Shown one piece after another: positions 1 through 8,987 of a stretch of DNA of 38,831 bases. The stretch is from positions 1 through 38,831 of the forward strand of contig CANJJB010000013.1 in NCBI GenBank assembly GCA_947474635.1, written 5' to 3'. A program made the translations under genes and the position numbers. The notes below the pieces were generated by a model. That model searched no databases, had not been told where the DNA came from, and saw only the letters and a list, made by a program, of their open reading frames with translations. Position 1 is the stretch's first letter; each line of letters begins with the position of its first letter. The DNA comes from Parachlamydiales bacterium (lineage in GTDB: Bacteria; Chlamydiota; Chlamydiia; Chlamydiales; Rhabdochlamydiaceae).

Positions 1-26
1 AATCAGTCGATTGACTTGATCTTAAA
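1..26 (+). rRNA. 3' terminus of 23S rRNA (partial)
   Basis: 'aatcagtcgattgacttgatctt' resembles the conserved bacterial 23S 3' end (GGTACTAATxxxTCGA..GxCTTGA) and lies just upstream of a 5S gene. Confidence 0.7.
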
Positions 27-66
27 TCATTGGCCCAGCCCTTATAACTAGGGGCTAGGTCAATGA
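27..66 (+). other. 23S-5S spacer hairpin, possible rRNA processing stem
   Basis: tcattggcccagccc-ttataacta-ggggctaggtcaatga forms a long near-perfect inverted repeat. Confidence 0.55.
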
Positions 67-149
67 TAACGAAACAATGCGCAAATTTTGTGAGGAAAAT
101 ACCTCAGGCGCCTTTTTAATTCAGTGGTTCTCTTATTCAAACAATTTTG

Positions 150-265
150 ACTGGTGGTCATAGAGAAGGGGACATACCTGATCCCATCCCGAACTCAGAA
201 GTTAAGTCCTTCCTCGCCGATGGTACTGCACACAAGAGTGTGGTAGAGTAGGTCGCCGCCAGGTC
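150..265 (+). rRNA. rrf: 5S rRNA
   Basis: Canonical 5S motifs: 'ctggtggtcatagagaaggggacatacctgatcccatcccgaactcagaagttaag...gccgatggtactgc...gagagtaggtcgccgccaggtc'. Confidence 0.93.
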
Positions 266-505
266 TTTTTTTTATCTCTTTAGCAATTTACTAAAAAAAT
301 TCAGCACTTCAGTACTGGTATGAATCGCACTTGCAATTAATTTTTCCACCTGGTATCTTTCTTAGCAAGACTCGATAACCAAGAGCCTTAAAAAACAAAT
401 GGCGGGCGGAATGTTCGTCAAAAGCCTGTGGAGTTGCCCTTGTTTGAGGGAGCCTTGAAGCAGGAATCTTCTGTCTTGTAGACAGGAGAAGTTCAAACGG
501 CAAAT

Positions 506-1267
506 ATGCACTATCTAATCCTGTTCTTATCTTTAATTTTTCTTCCCTGCCAGAGTTTTTCTGAAGAAATCAGCTCTCCTCAATCCTTAGAATTCCCTCA
601 ACCTGCTAAATCTATTTTAAGCAAGTACGTTAAAGACAAAGAGATCGCCAATTCTATCACCGTTGATTCTGCGCAGATCCATTGGAGAAATGCAGCAAGT
701 AGAGTCGGTATCAAATACTTTTCTCCTGCTGAACTAGAAGATCTAGTTGTTACTGTGAATGCAACAGGCCTATTAACTTATAAAGGCCTGCCCCTTGTTC
801 CTGGCTCTTATTCTTATATCCTCTCTAAAGAGGGCAGACTTTTGGCCTTCTTAAGGAAAAATGCTGAAGGTGTCAATCTCAACCAAGAATTAACGACTTG
901 GTTTCAGAAAAAGGCCGCCCTAGATCCTAAGCTTTTAACAGATACCCCCACAAAGCAGCCCCTATTTCATAAGGTTGTCTGCAAGCACTCCTCTTTAAGT
1001 CACGGAGACCCCGTACTTGCAGTGGGAGATTTTGAAGTGTACGACAAAGGAGTTGCTGCTTTTTTTAATAACGGCTCAGGGCACTACCGCCTTAAAGCTA
1101 TTTCCATGAAAAATCTCGCTCTTTACCTCCAAAAAGCTGGCATTAAAGATGTGCGGTTTGATTTGTTTTATAAGACACCAGAAAAAAAGATACGCAAAAA
1201 AATTTCCTCCCTATTAGAAGTGTTAAATGCTGCCGATGACGCCCCTCTTTTCGTGGATATGCCATGA
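506..1267 (+). CDS. Predicted secreted hypothetical protein, paralog A
   Basis: ORF with N-terminal signal-like hydrophobic stretch; shares HWR/KYFSxAELExLxxxVN/LTYKG/GSYxYILS/HSSLSxGxxxLAVGDFE/SGHYR motifs with the next ORF. Confidence 0.7.
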   Translation: MHYLILFLSLIFLPCQSFSEEISSPQSLEFPQPAKSILSKYVKDKEIANSITVDSAQIHWRNAASRVGIKYFSPAELEDLVVTVNATGLLTYKGLPLVPGSYSYILSKEGRLLAFLRKNAEGVNLNQELTTWFQKKAALDPKLLTDTPTKQPLFHKVVCKHSSLSHGDPVLAVGDFEVYDKGVAAFFNNGSGHYRLKAISMKNLALYLQKAGIKDVRFDLFYKTPEKKIRKKISSLLEVLNAADDAPLFVDMP

Positions 1268-1977
1268 TGGCCTGTAAGTTCTTCTGCATTTTCTTCTTGT
1301 TGACACTATCTATCCATGCTCTAGACTTTCCTGTTCAACCAGCAAAGCCGATGCTAGATAAATACCTAAATGACAACGAGCTTGTCAATTGCATCGAGGT
1401 AGACTCCCACGAGATCCACTGGAGAGACAAATACAGAAAAATAGGCATTCGTTATTTTTCTGCAGCAGAACTAGAAAATTTAAAAATTTCCGTAAACAAG
1501 CAAGAACAACTCACCTACAAAGGCGCTCTACTGCCAAAAGGCTCCTATGCTTATATTTTATCTACAGACGGTGAGCTCTTTGCTCTAGCAAGAAAGGATA
1601 TTACAGAAAAAGAGCTGAATAAAACGCTTGTACGCTCTTTTGAAAAAAACCCACCTGCAGCCTCTAAAAAAGGGCCACTTTTTCGTAAGATTGTATTTAA
1701 ACACTCTTCCTTAAGCCTTGGAAAAGATCTTTTAGCAGTCGGTGATTTTGAAATAGATAATGAAGGAAAGGCTGTTTTTTTTAGCAATGATTCAGGGCAC
1801 TACCGCATGACAGCCCTATATATGAAAAACCTTGCCGTGTACCTTCAAGCGGCAGGCATTCAAGAAGCGGTGTTTCATCTTTACTACAAAGATAAGCTTA
1901 ACCGCGTTGTCAATAGAGTGACGAAGCTCTCTGCTGTTTTAGCTGCGCCCAATGATTTTCCTCTTTTCAGAGAATAA
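1264..1977 (+). CDS. Predicted secreted hypothetical protein, paralog B
   Basis: ATGA overlap with the preceding ORF; homologous along its full length; signal-like N-terminus. Confidence 0.7.
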   Translation: MMACKFFCIFFLLTLSIHALDFPVQPAKPMLDKYLNDNELVNCIEVDSHEIHWRDKYRKIGIRYFSAAELENLKISVNKQEQLTYKGALLPKGSYAYILSTDGELFALARKDITEKELNKTLVRSFEKNPPAASKKGPLFRKIVFKHSSLSLGKDLLAVGDFEIDNEGKAVFFSNDSGHYRMTALYMKNLAVYLQAAGIQEAVFHLYYKDKLNRVVNRVTKLSAVLAAPNDFPLFRE

Positions 1978-2000
1978 TCGCTTTATCAGGCACCGCAAGA

Positions 2001-2744
2001 TTATTTCGTAACAATCCTACAATCAGGCAGGGTTTTCTTGATCGCTTCTTCAAGTGCCTTCTCACGACTGTTGATGTAAATAGTTTTTAAATTTGTTAAT
2101 TTAGAAAACGACTCAGGTAGGGAATTAAGCCGGTTTCCGCTGAGGTCAAGTTCGGTTAAGCTTTCTAAGTCACCAAAAGAGTCTGGGAGCGTTTTAAGCT
2201 GGCAATTACTGAGGTTAAGGTTGGTTAATGTTTTTGAATTACAAATGCTTTCAGGAAAAGAATCTTTGAAATTGTTATGAGACAGATCCAGTGTGACCAA
2301 GTGTGCTAATTCTCCAATTCCGTTAGGAACTACTGTGAGTCCATTATTGCTTAAATCAAGAGAGGTTGCCCATGTAAATTCGCTACAATCTGTAGGCACT
2401 CGTAAAAAGAGTGATGGGAGTGCTGCGCGAGAGAGTGTATGTAGTGCTTCGGCTAGATTGGTGGCTTGTGGACGTACTATTCTCTCCTTTAGGCTTTGCC
2501 AGAATCCATGATTTGCAGCGCTATGAGTAGACCCATCCAGGTTGCTAAAATTTACGTAACCTGCTGCTTCTGCTACTTCTGATTCTGTTATCACTTCTAT
2601 GTCCCCTAGGCCGTCTGTAGGTGCTTCAGTGAGCGCTCTCTGTGCAACATCTTGCACGCTTGTATCAACAGGAGCGCTTTCTTGGCCGGTGCTAGGGGTG
2701 TGTGGAAAAGCGCCTGTTTTTACGTTATTTATGTTGTCTGTCAT
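2001..2744 (-). CDS. Leucine-rich repeat protein, candidate secreted effector (LRR1)
   Basis: LxxLxLSxNxLxxLPxSF repeats; N-terminus 'MTDNINN..' matches the neighbouring LRR protein. Confidence 0.8.
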   Translation of the reverse strand: MTDNINNVKTGAFPHTPSTGQESAPVDTSVQDVAQRALTEAPTDGLGDIEVITESEVAEAAGYVNFSNLDGSTHSAANHGFWQSLKERIVRPQATNLAEALHTLSRAALPSLFLRVPTDCSEFTWATSLDLSNNGLTVVPNGIGELAHLVTLDLSHNNFKDSFPESICNSKTLTNLNLSNCQLKTLPDSFGDLESLTELDLSGNRLNSLPESFSKLTNLKTIYINSREKALEEAIKKTLPDCRIVTK

Positions 2745-2780
2745 ATATTTACCTATTATTTAATGATATATCGCGGCAAA

Positions 2781-2807
2781 AATGATTCTCTTCTTTTCGG
2801 AGAATAA
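2781..2807 (+). pseudogene. Orphan copy of the 3' end of ORF 1264..1977
   Basis: aatgattctcttcttttcggagaataa matches 1951..1977 at 24/27 positions, including the stop codon. Confidence 0.6.
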
Positions 2808-2822
2808 CCCGTCTTAACTGCA

Positions 2823-3653
2823 TCAAGAGGGCCCGTTTGTATTTTCAATTTGTACCTTTGGCAAGGCTGCCTTGATCTGTTTTATCACAGGGTCGGTCTC
2901 CAGCTCACGGTCGTAGTACAGCCTACGCCAGCCCAGGTCAATATAAATAGTCTTTAACTTTGTTAATTTAGCAAAAGACTCGGGGATGGTTTGAAGAGGG
3001 TTCCCAGAAAGATTAAGTGTGGTTAAGTTTGTTAAGTTACCAAAAGATTCAGGAAGAGTTCTAAGGTTGTTTCCAGATAGATTTAGCTCGGTTAAGCCTT
3101 GTAATGTTTCAACTCCATTGGGAAGAGTTATGAGTTCGTTCCGACTCAAATCAAGGGATGTCACCCCTTGAAATCCGCTAAAATCTGCGGGCAATTGTGA
3201 GAAGTATGAGGGGAATGCTAGGCGTGTGAGAGTCCCCGCTGTATAGAGTGGATGCGCTAGCAAACGCATTGCTGCGTTGAAGGGTCCACATTTTTTTATA
3301 TGATTTATACGGTAATAAAGCCCGAAATTCTTGGCGCTAAGGTCAAGGGGGAGCTCTTTTGGAAGTTCAGTTATAGACTCAAAGCTTGCTTCTTCTTCAG
3401 TGGTTATTTCTTCTGGGGCCTGCGAAGCAAAGGTTGGGGCCGCTTCTTCTGCATTCTCTTTAGGGGCAGCGGATGGAGCTGATCTAGTGAACCAACTAGC
3501 AACTCGACTAAATAAGCTAGGCGCTTTTGGAGCTGGAGCGGGAAGCTCTCTTTTTGCGACACCATTCACAGCGACATCATTAAGAGGAGTATTGTCAGGA
3601 GTATCTACCCTAGTAGCCCATGCAGTTGGTGTTTGGTTGATTTTGTCTGTCAT
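2823..3653 (-). CDS. Leucine-rich repeat protein, candidate secreted effector (LRR2)
   Basis: LRR repeats 'LTELNLSGNNLRTLPESFGNLTNLTTLNLSGNPL'; paralog of 2001..2744. Confidence 0.8.
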   Translation of the reverse strand: MTDKINQTPTAWATRVDTPDNTPLNDVAVNGVAKRELPAPAPKAPSLFSRVASWFTRSAPSAAPKENAEEAAPTFASQAPEEITTEEEASFESITELPKELPLDLSAKNFGLYYRINHIKKCGPFNAAMRLLAHPLYTAGTLTRLAFPSYFSQLPADFSGFQGVTSLDLSRNELITLPNGVETLQGLTELNLSGNNLRTLPESFGNLTNLTTLNLSGNPLQTIPESFAKLTKLKTIYIDLGWRRLYYDRELETDPVIKQIKAALPKVQIENTNGPS

Positions 3654-3876
3654 ATATTTACCTATTATTTATAATTATTTATCTTCTTCTTTAATTAATT
3701 ATATGACATGGCAGTCAACAAGTAAAGTTATTTTTACTATATTTTGGTGTATGTGATTATGTAAGTAATTGATTATTAGCCGTTAAAGAAATGGCAAGCT
3801 TTTTAGTGCAGCGTAAGCAAGTTGTGTGACTTCTGTAACAGTCTCATTGTCAGCATGTTAAATGTGCTTGGTTTTG

Positions 3877-3901
3877 AAAAAAGGGGGCGGCAAGCCCCCT
3901 C
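3877..3901 (-). terminator. Rho-independent terminator downstream of clpC
   Basis: On the minus strand, AGGGGGCTTGCCGCCCCCTTTTTTC: GC-rich hairpin followed by a T run just after the clpC stop. Confidence 0.8.
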
Positions 3902-3905
3902 TATA

Positions 3906-6449
3906 TTAGACAGGCTTGTCCTCAGGGGAGGGCCCTGCGATAGCTAAGTGACTCTTAGAGCTTGCCTGACCATCTTCTTGGTCAATAAAGACAATCTTGT
4001 CGCCTTCAACAGTTGCTAGGAGAGAGCCGGAGACCCTGTCCATTTTGAGAAGGAGTTTCTCGGCAAGAGGATCTTCTAAGTACTGCTCGATGACTCTGCG
4101 TAGAGGTCTTGCTCCCATTTCAGGCTCAAAGCCCTTGGAGACAAGGAAGTTCTTGGCTTTTTCATCAAGAGAGATAAAGATGTTCTTACGTGCAAGACGT
4201 ACTTTCACTTTTTCAATTTCTAGATCAATAACCTGGAGGAGGTTTTTGTGCTCTAGCGGTTTGAAGATGATCGTTCCATCTAAGCGGTTAATAAACTCTG
4301 GCTTGAAGTGCTTTTTCATCGCAGCATGTATAGCCTCTTGCATCTTCTTATAGTCAAGCATGCCTTCTTGCGCTCCAAAACCCACTTCTGTCGATCTACG
4401 GATAAGATCGGCACCTAAGTTAGAAGTCATGATGATGATCGTATTGCGGAAGTCAATTTTTCTTCCGAACGAGTCAGTCAGTCTTCCTTCTTCAAGGATT
4501 TGAAGGAGGAGGTTCATAACGTCTGGATGCGCTTTTTCGATTTCATCAAATAAAACAACGCAATAAGGACGCTGACGCACTTGTTCTGTGAGCTGGCCAC
4601 CTTCTTCATGTCCAACATAGCCCGGAGGAGAACCTGTCATGCGGCTGACAGCAAATTTTTCCATGTACTCAGACATGTCAACTTGGATAAGAGCATCTTC
4701 GCCGCCGAACATATCGATTGCAAGGCGCTTAGCAAGGAGTGTTTTTCCAACACCCGTAGGTCCTAAGAATAGGAAGGCACCGATCGGTCTATTAGGATCT
4801 TTGATATCTGCACGGCTTCTGCGTATTGCTCTACAGACAGTGCTGATGGCATCATCTTGACCGATGATTTTGCTCTTAAGAACTTCTTCCATTTTCAAGA
4901 CTTTGGAGGTTTCTTCTTCTGTTAGCTGCGTAAGAGGAATGCCCGTTTGTTTTGCAACAATAGCTGCAATGTCTTCTTCATCGACAATCACTTGATGCTC
5001 TTCTTTGTTGCTTTCCCACTCTTTGAGGATCTGCTCGAGATGCTCGCGGAGAGTTTTTTCTTTATCGCGCAATTTAGCAGCTTTTTCATACTCTTGGCGT
5101 GCGATTGCATCTTCTTTAGCAAGACGCACTTCCTCAATTTCCATATCGTATTTAGCAATGTCATGCGGTTGACTCATCGTTGCAATGCGCGCTTTTGCAC
5201 CTGCTTCATCTAGAAGGTCAATTGCCTTATCTGGAAGAAATCTTCCAGCGATGTATCTGTCAGAGAGATAAACAGCCGATGTGATCGAGTCATCTGTATA
5301 AATACAGTGATGATGCTCTTCATATTTTGCTTTGAGTCCTGTCAAAATCGCCACGCTGTCTGTAACAGAAGGAGGCATTACGAGGATTTTTTGGAATCTA
5401 CGTTCTAGGGCTGCATCTTTTTCAATGTGTTTTCTGTATTCGTCAAGCGTTGTAGCTCCAATACATTGGATCTCGCCTCTGGCAAGAGCTGGTTTTAAAA
5501 TGTTAGAGGCATCGATTGCGCCTTCAGCTGCGCCTGCTCCTACAATCGTGTGGATCTCATCGATGAAAAGAAGAATGTTGCCATTTTTTTTAATTTCATC
5601 CATGACAGCTTTGATTCTCTCTTCAAACTGTCCACGGTATTTAGTTCCGGCAATCATAAGCGTAAGATCAAGAGAGATGAGCTTTTTCTTGGCTAAATTA
5701 TCAGGCACTTCACCTTTGACAATCGCTTGAGCAAGGCCTTCAACAATTGCTGTTTTTCCAACGCCTGCCTCTCCAATGAGAACAGGGTTGTTTTTACGTC
5801 TTCTGCAGAGTATGAGGATTAAGCGCTCTACTTCATCTTTTCTGCCAATTACGGGATCGAGTTTTCCCTCTTTGCAAAGCTCAGTCAGATCATGGCCATA
5901 CGCTTTGAGGGCGGGCATTTTATCTGTTGATAGAGGTCCCTTGTCTTGAGATTTAGCAGGGTTAGTATTGGGAGAGGCTCCTCCAATACCCATCGGCGGC
6001 AGTTGCAGGTTAAATGTTTCGAGTTCTTTAAGAACTTCTTTACGGATGTCTTTGAGATTGACATTCAGATTTTCAAGAACTTGTGTTGCAACGCCATCTG
6101 TTTGTCTAAGAAGAGCTAAAAGAAGGTGCTCTGTTCCTACATAGTTATGGTTTAAGCTAGCAGCTTCTTCATTTGCAAACTCGAATACTTTTTTAACTTT
6201 TGCAGTCAGGGCAGGATCTCCATATACCTGGATCTCGGGCCCAAAACCCACAAGGCGCTCGACTTCTTGTCTAACGACTTCGTAATCGAGATTTAAATTG
6301 CGTAGGACGTTGACAGCAATCCCTTGTCCTAATTTTAGGAGGCCCAAAAGAACGTGTTCCGTTCCTAGATAATTGTGATTTAAGCGTTGAGCCTCTTTTT
6401 TGGCTAGCTTGATGACTTGCTTGGCTCTATTTGTAAACTTATCGAACAT
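3906..6449 (-). CDS. clpC: ATP-dependent Clp protease ATP-binding subunit ClpC
   Basis: Two Clp N repeats, Walker A GEAGVGKT and [11 protein letters not shown]-like segment [12 protein letters not shown]; start placed at [13 protein letters not shown] rather than the longer ORF start at 6500. Confidence 0.95.
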   Translation of the reverse strand: MFDKFTNRAKQVIKLAKKEAQRLNHNYLGTEHVLLGLLKLGQGIAVNVLRNLNLDYEVVRQEVERLVGFGPEIQVYGDPALTAKVKKVFEFANEEAASLNHNYVGTEHLLLALLRQTDGVATQVLENLNVNLKDIRKEVLKELETFNLQLPPMGIGGASPNTNPAKSQDKGPLSTDKMPALKAYGHDLTELCKEGKLDPVIGRKDEVERLILILCRRRKNNPVLIGEAGVGKTAIVEGLAQAIVKGEVPDNLAKKKLISLDLTLMIAGTKYRGQFEERIKAVMDEIKKNGNILLFIDEIHTIVGAGAAEGAIDASNILKPALARGEIQCIGATTLDEYRKHIEKDAALERRFQKILVMPPSVTDSVAILTGLKAKYEEHHHCIYTDDSITSAVYLSDRYIAGRFLPDKAIDLLDEAGAKARIATMSQPHDIAKYDMEIEEVRLAKEDAIARQEYEKAAKLRDKEKTLREHLEQILKEWESNKEEHQVIVDEEDIAAIVAKQTGIPLTQLTEEETSKVLKMEEVLKSKIIGQDDAISTVCRAIRRSRADIKDPNRPIGAFLFLGPTGVGKTLLAKRLAIDMFGGEDALIQVDMSEYMEKFAVSRMTGSPPGYVGHEEGGQLTEQVRQRPYCVVLFDEIEKAHPDVMNLLLQILEEGRLTDSFGRKIDFRNTIIIMTSNLGADLIRRSTEVGFGAQEGMLDYKKMQEAIHAAMKKHFKPEFINRLDGTIIFKPLEHKNLLQVIDLEIEKVKVRLARKNIFISLDEKAKNFLVSKGFEPEMGARPLRRVIEQYLEDPLAEKLLLKMDRVSGSLLATVEGDKIVFIDQEDGQASSKSHLAIAGPSPEDKPV

Positions 6450-6748
6450 ATGCACAAACCCCCGTGCTGCGATTTTAGGTCTTTGAACCTTTTTTGGCAA
6501 ATTAGCAAAAGAATAGCAAGCAAATTTTTTAGGAATAGGGCCCAGTTACGAGTTTGGGGTGCCAATAAATGCAGTAAAAAGTGTGTTAGGTCGACTTTTC
6601 GTGAAAAATGGCAAAAATATTGACGTATTTTTGTGAAATTATCACGTTTTCCTAACATATCAGCGATTCTGCCAACCTTATAAGACTGCTAGAAATCTCT
6701 TTGATGCACATGTTTACAAAATACGAAACACTCGTATAGAATACCCCC

Positions 6749-7465
6749 ATGACGTGGGAAATCCTGGATACCGGCAAAAGATCTGCGCAAGAGAATATGG
6801 AGATCGATGCCTATTTATTAGATACTTTGGGGGATAAAAGAGATCCTATTTTACACTTTTATGAGTGGGAAGGGGACTCTGCAACCTATGGCTATCTGAC
6901 AAACCCAAAAGATTATTTGGATGAAGAGGGTGTGGCAAGAAGCGGACTTTCTTTGGCAAGAAGATCAACGGGCGGCGGCATTGTCTTTCATACATGGGAT
7001 TTTGCTTTTTCGGTGCTGGTGCCAGCTGAGTGCAAGTTTTTTTCTATGAATACGCTTGAGAACTATGCCTTTGTAAATGAAGCAGTCAGGTTAGCTGTCC
7101 AAACATTTTTGGGATCTTCTCTACTTGAGCTTACGCCGGTTGATTTTCAGGAAGCTGATAGTGCTTGTCAGAGGTTTTGTATGGCAAAACCAACAAAATA
7201 TGATGTGGTGCTAGATGGTAGGAAAATTGCGGGAGCAGCTCAAAGAAAATGCAAGCAAGGATTTTTGCATCAGGGTATGATAGCCCTTCAAGTGCCGCCG
7301 GAAGAGTATTTGGATACCGTTTTAAAAAAAGGCTCGCAGGTGAAAGAAGCAATTTTAAAAAACACGTTTCCTCTACTGGATAAGGGAAGCGGGGAATCTG
7401 AAATGAAAAACGCGCGTCATCAACTAAAGGAGCTAATTCAGCAAAATTTTTATGAACATGCCTAA
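6749..7465 (+). CDS. lplA: Lipoate-protein ligase A family protein
   Basis: ARRSTGGGIVFH motif and KIAGAAQR; BPL/LplA/LipB-type fold signature. Confidence 0.85.
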   Translation: MTWEILDTGKRSAQENMEIDAYLLDTLGDKRDPILHFYEWEGDSATYGYLTNPKDYLDEEGVARSGLSLARRSTGGGIVFHTWDFAFSVLVPAECKFFSMNTLENYAFVNEAVRLAVQTFLGSSLLELTPVDFQEADSACQRFCMAKPTKYDVVLDGRKIAGAAQRKCKQGFLHQGMIALQVPPEEYLDTVLKKGSQVKEAILKNTFPLLDKGSGESEMKNARHQLKELIQQNFYEHA

Positions 7466-8975
7466 ACAACAAAAAACTGCCATTAGCCCTCGAAGAGACG
7501 AAAACTATCCTGAATGGTACCAGCAAGTGCTGCTTGCTGCAGATCTTGCTGAACATGCACCGGTGAGAGGTTGCATGGTGATTAAACCGTGGGGCTATGC
7601 CCTTTGGGAAAACATGCAAAAAATTCTAGATGTCAAATTCAAAGAGACAGGGCATCAAAACGCTTATTTCCCCCTTTTCATTCCTCTTAGCTATTTTCAA
7701 AAAGAAGCGCAGCTGGTGGATGGCTTTGCAAAAGAGTGCGCAGTTGTCACGCACCATAGATTAGAAGTGGGTAAAGATGGAAAACTTGTTCCTGCAGGTC
7801 CTTTAGAAGAACCGCTTATTGTAAGACCAACTTCTGAGATGATCATCGGCGAGATGTTTTCAAAGTGGGTATCTTCCTACCGCGATCTGCCCCTTCTTAT
7901 TAATCAGTGGGCAAATGTTGTTAGATGGGAGATGCGCACGCGTCTTTTTTTAAGAACAGCGGAATTCTTATGGCAAGAAGGGCACACTGCGCATGCTACA
8001 CGAGAAGAAGCTGTAGAAGAGACAGTTCGCATGATTGATATCTATGAAGAGTTTGTCCAGAAGAAACTTGCCATGCCCGTCATCAAAGGGGAAAAAACTC
8101 CCGGCGAGCGCTTCCCCGGTGCTACATCTACCTATACAATTGAGATGATGATGCAAGATTGTAAAGCTCTTCAGGGGGGCACGTCTCACTTTCTTGGACA
8201 GACATTTGCTAAATCCTCTGAGATTAAATTCCAAGATCCGGCAGGCAACTTGCTCCATGCGTGGACAACATCGTGGGCTGTTACAACGCGTCTCATTGGC
8301 GCTCTTGTAATGACGCACAGTGATGATGATGGGCTTGTACTTCCTCCTAAAATTGCGCCTGTGCATGTCGTGATCATTCCTGTGATCCACAAAGAAGAGA
8401 CAAGACAAGAAGTCATGGGTTACTGCCACTCTCTTGCAGGAGAGATGCGCCATTTACTATATGATGGTAAACCTGTCTGCGTAAAAGTCGATGACCGGGA
8501 TATGCGGGGCGGAGATAAGTCATGGTCGTGGATTAAAAAAGGTGTTCCGATCAGATTAGAGATCGGGCCAAGAGACATCGCGCAAGATCAATTGCTTCTC
8601 ATGAGACGGGATAAGCCCCATAGAGAAACTCTGCCGTTATCACGTGGCTCTTTGGTTGCAAAATTATGTGAGATTTTGGATGACATTCAAGATGCGCTCT
8701 ATACAAAAGCGCTTGCATTCCGAGAAAAGAACACACGCAAGATTGATAGCAAAGAAGAGTTTTACGCTTTTTTCACATCTAAAGATCAAGATGGTATTTA
8801 CGGCGGTTTTGCTTATTCCCATTGGTCGGGAGAAGCATCTGTCGAAGAAAAAGTCAAAGAGGACCTTGGGGTTACGATACGCTGTATTCCTTTAGATGGA
8901 GAAGAAGAGGAAGGCGTGTGCGTTATAAGTGGCAAGAAAAGTCAAAGACGCGTAATTTACGCAAAAGCTTACTAA
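7452..8975 (+). CDS. proS: Prolyl-tRNA synthetase, archaeal/eukaryotic-type
   Basis: Class II motifs (RPTSEMIIGEMF, RWEMRTRLFLRTAEFLWQEGHTAH, HSDDDGLVLPPKIAPVHVVIIPV); short form with terminal KAY; start may be 7458. Confidence 0.92.
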   Translation: MNMPKQQKTAISPRRDENYPEWYQQVLLAADLAEHAPVRGCMVIKPWGYALWENMQKILDVKFKETGHQNAYFPLFIPLSYFQKEAQLVDGFAKECAVVTHHRLEVGKDGKLVPAGPLEEPLIVRPTSEMIIGEMFSKWVSSYRDLPLLINQWANVVRWEMRTRLFLRTAEFLWQEGHTAHATREEAVEETVRMIDIYEEFVQKKLAMPVIKGEKTPGERFPGATSTYTIEMMMQDCKALQGGTSHFLGQTFAKSSEIKFQDPAGNLLHAWTTSWAVTTRLIGALVMTHSDDDGLVLPPKIAPVHVVIIPVIHKEETRQEVMGYCHSLAGEMRHLLYDGKPVCVKVDDRDMRGGDKSWSWIKKGVPIRLEIGPRDIAQDQLLLMRRDKPHRETLPLSRGSLVAKLCEILDDIQDALYTKALAFREKNTRKIDSKEEFYAFFTSKDQDGIYGGFAYSHWSGEASVEEKVKEDLGVTIRCIPLDGEEEEGVCVISGKKSQRRVIYAKAY

Positions 8976-8987
8976 AAGGGGCTAAAG

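Noticed and set aside
5332-5730. 132-aa plus-strand ORF antisense to clpC, and other antisense ORFs (e.g. 3997..4353, 7968..8453, 29129..29833)
   Set aside because: They lie opposite strongly supported genes, have no recognisable domains, and look like frame shadows of low-stop coding DNA.
6500-6748. CIRCE element or tRNA in the clpC-lplA intergenic region
   Set aside because: No TTAGCACTC-N9-GAGTGCTAA inverted repeat and no tRNA-like cloverleaf was seen.
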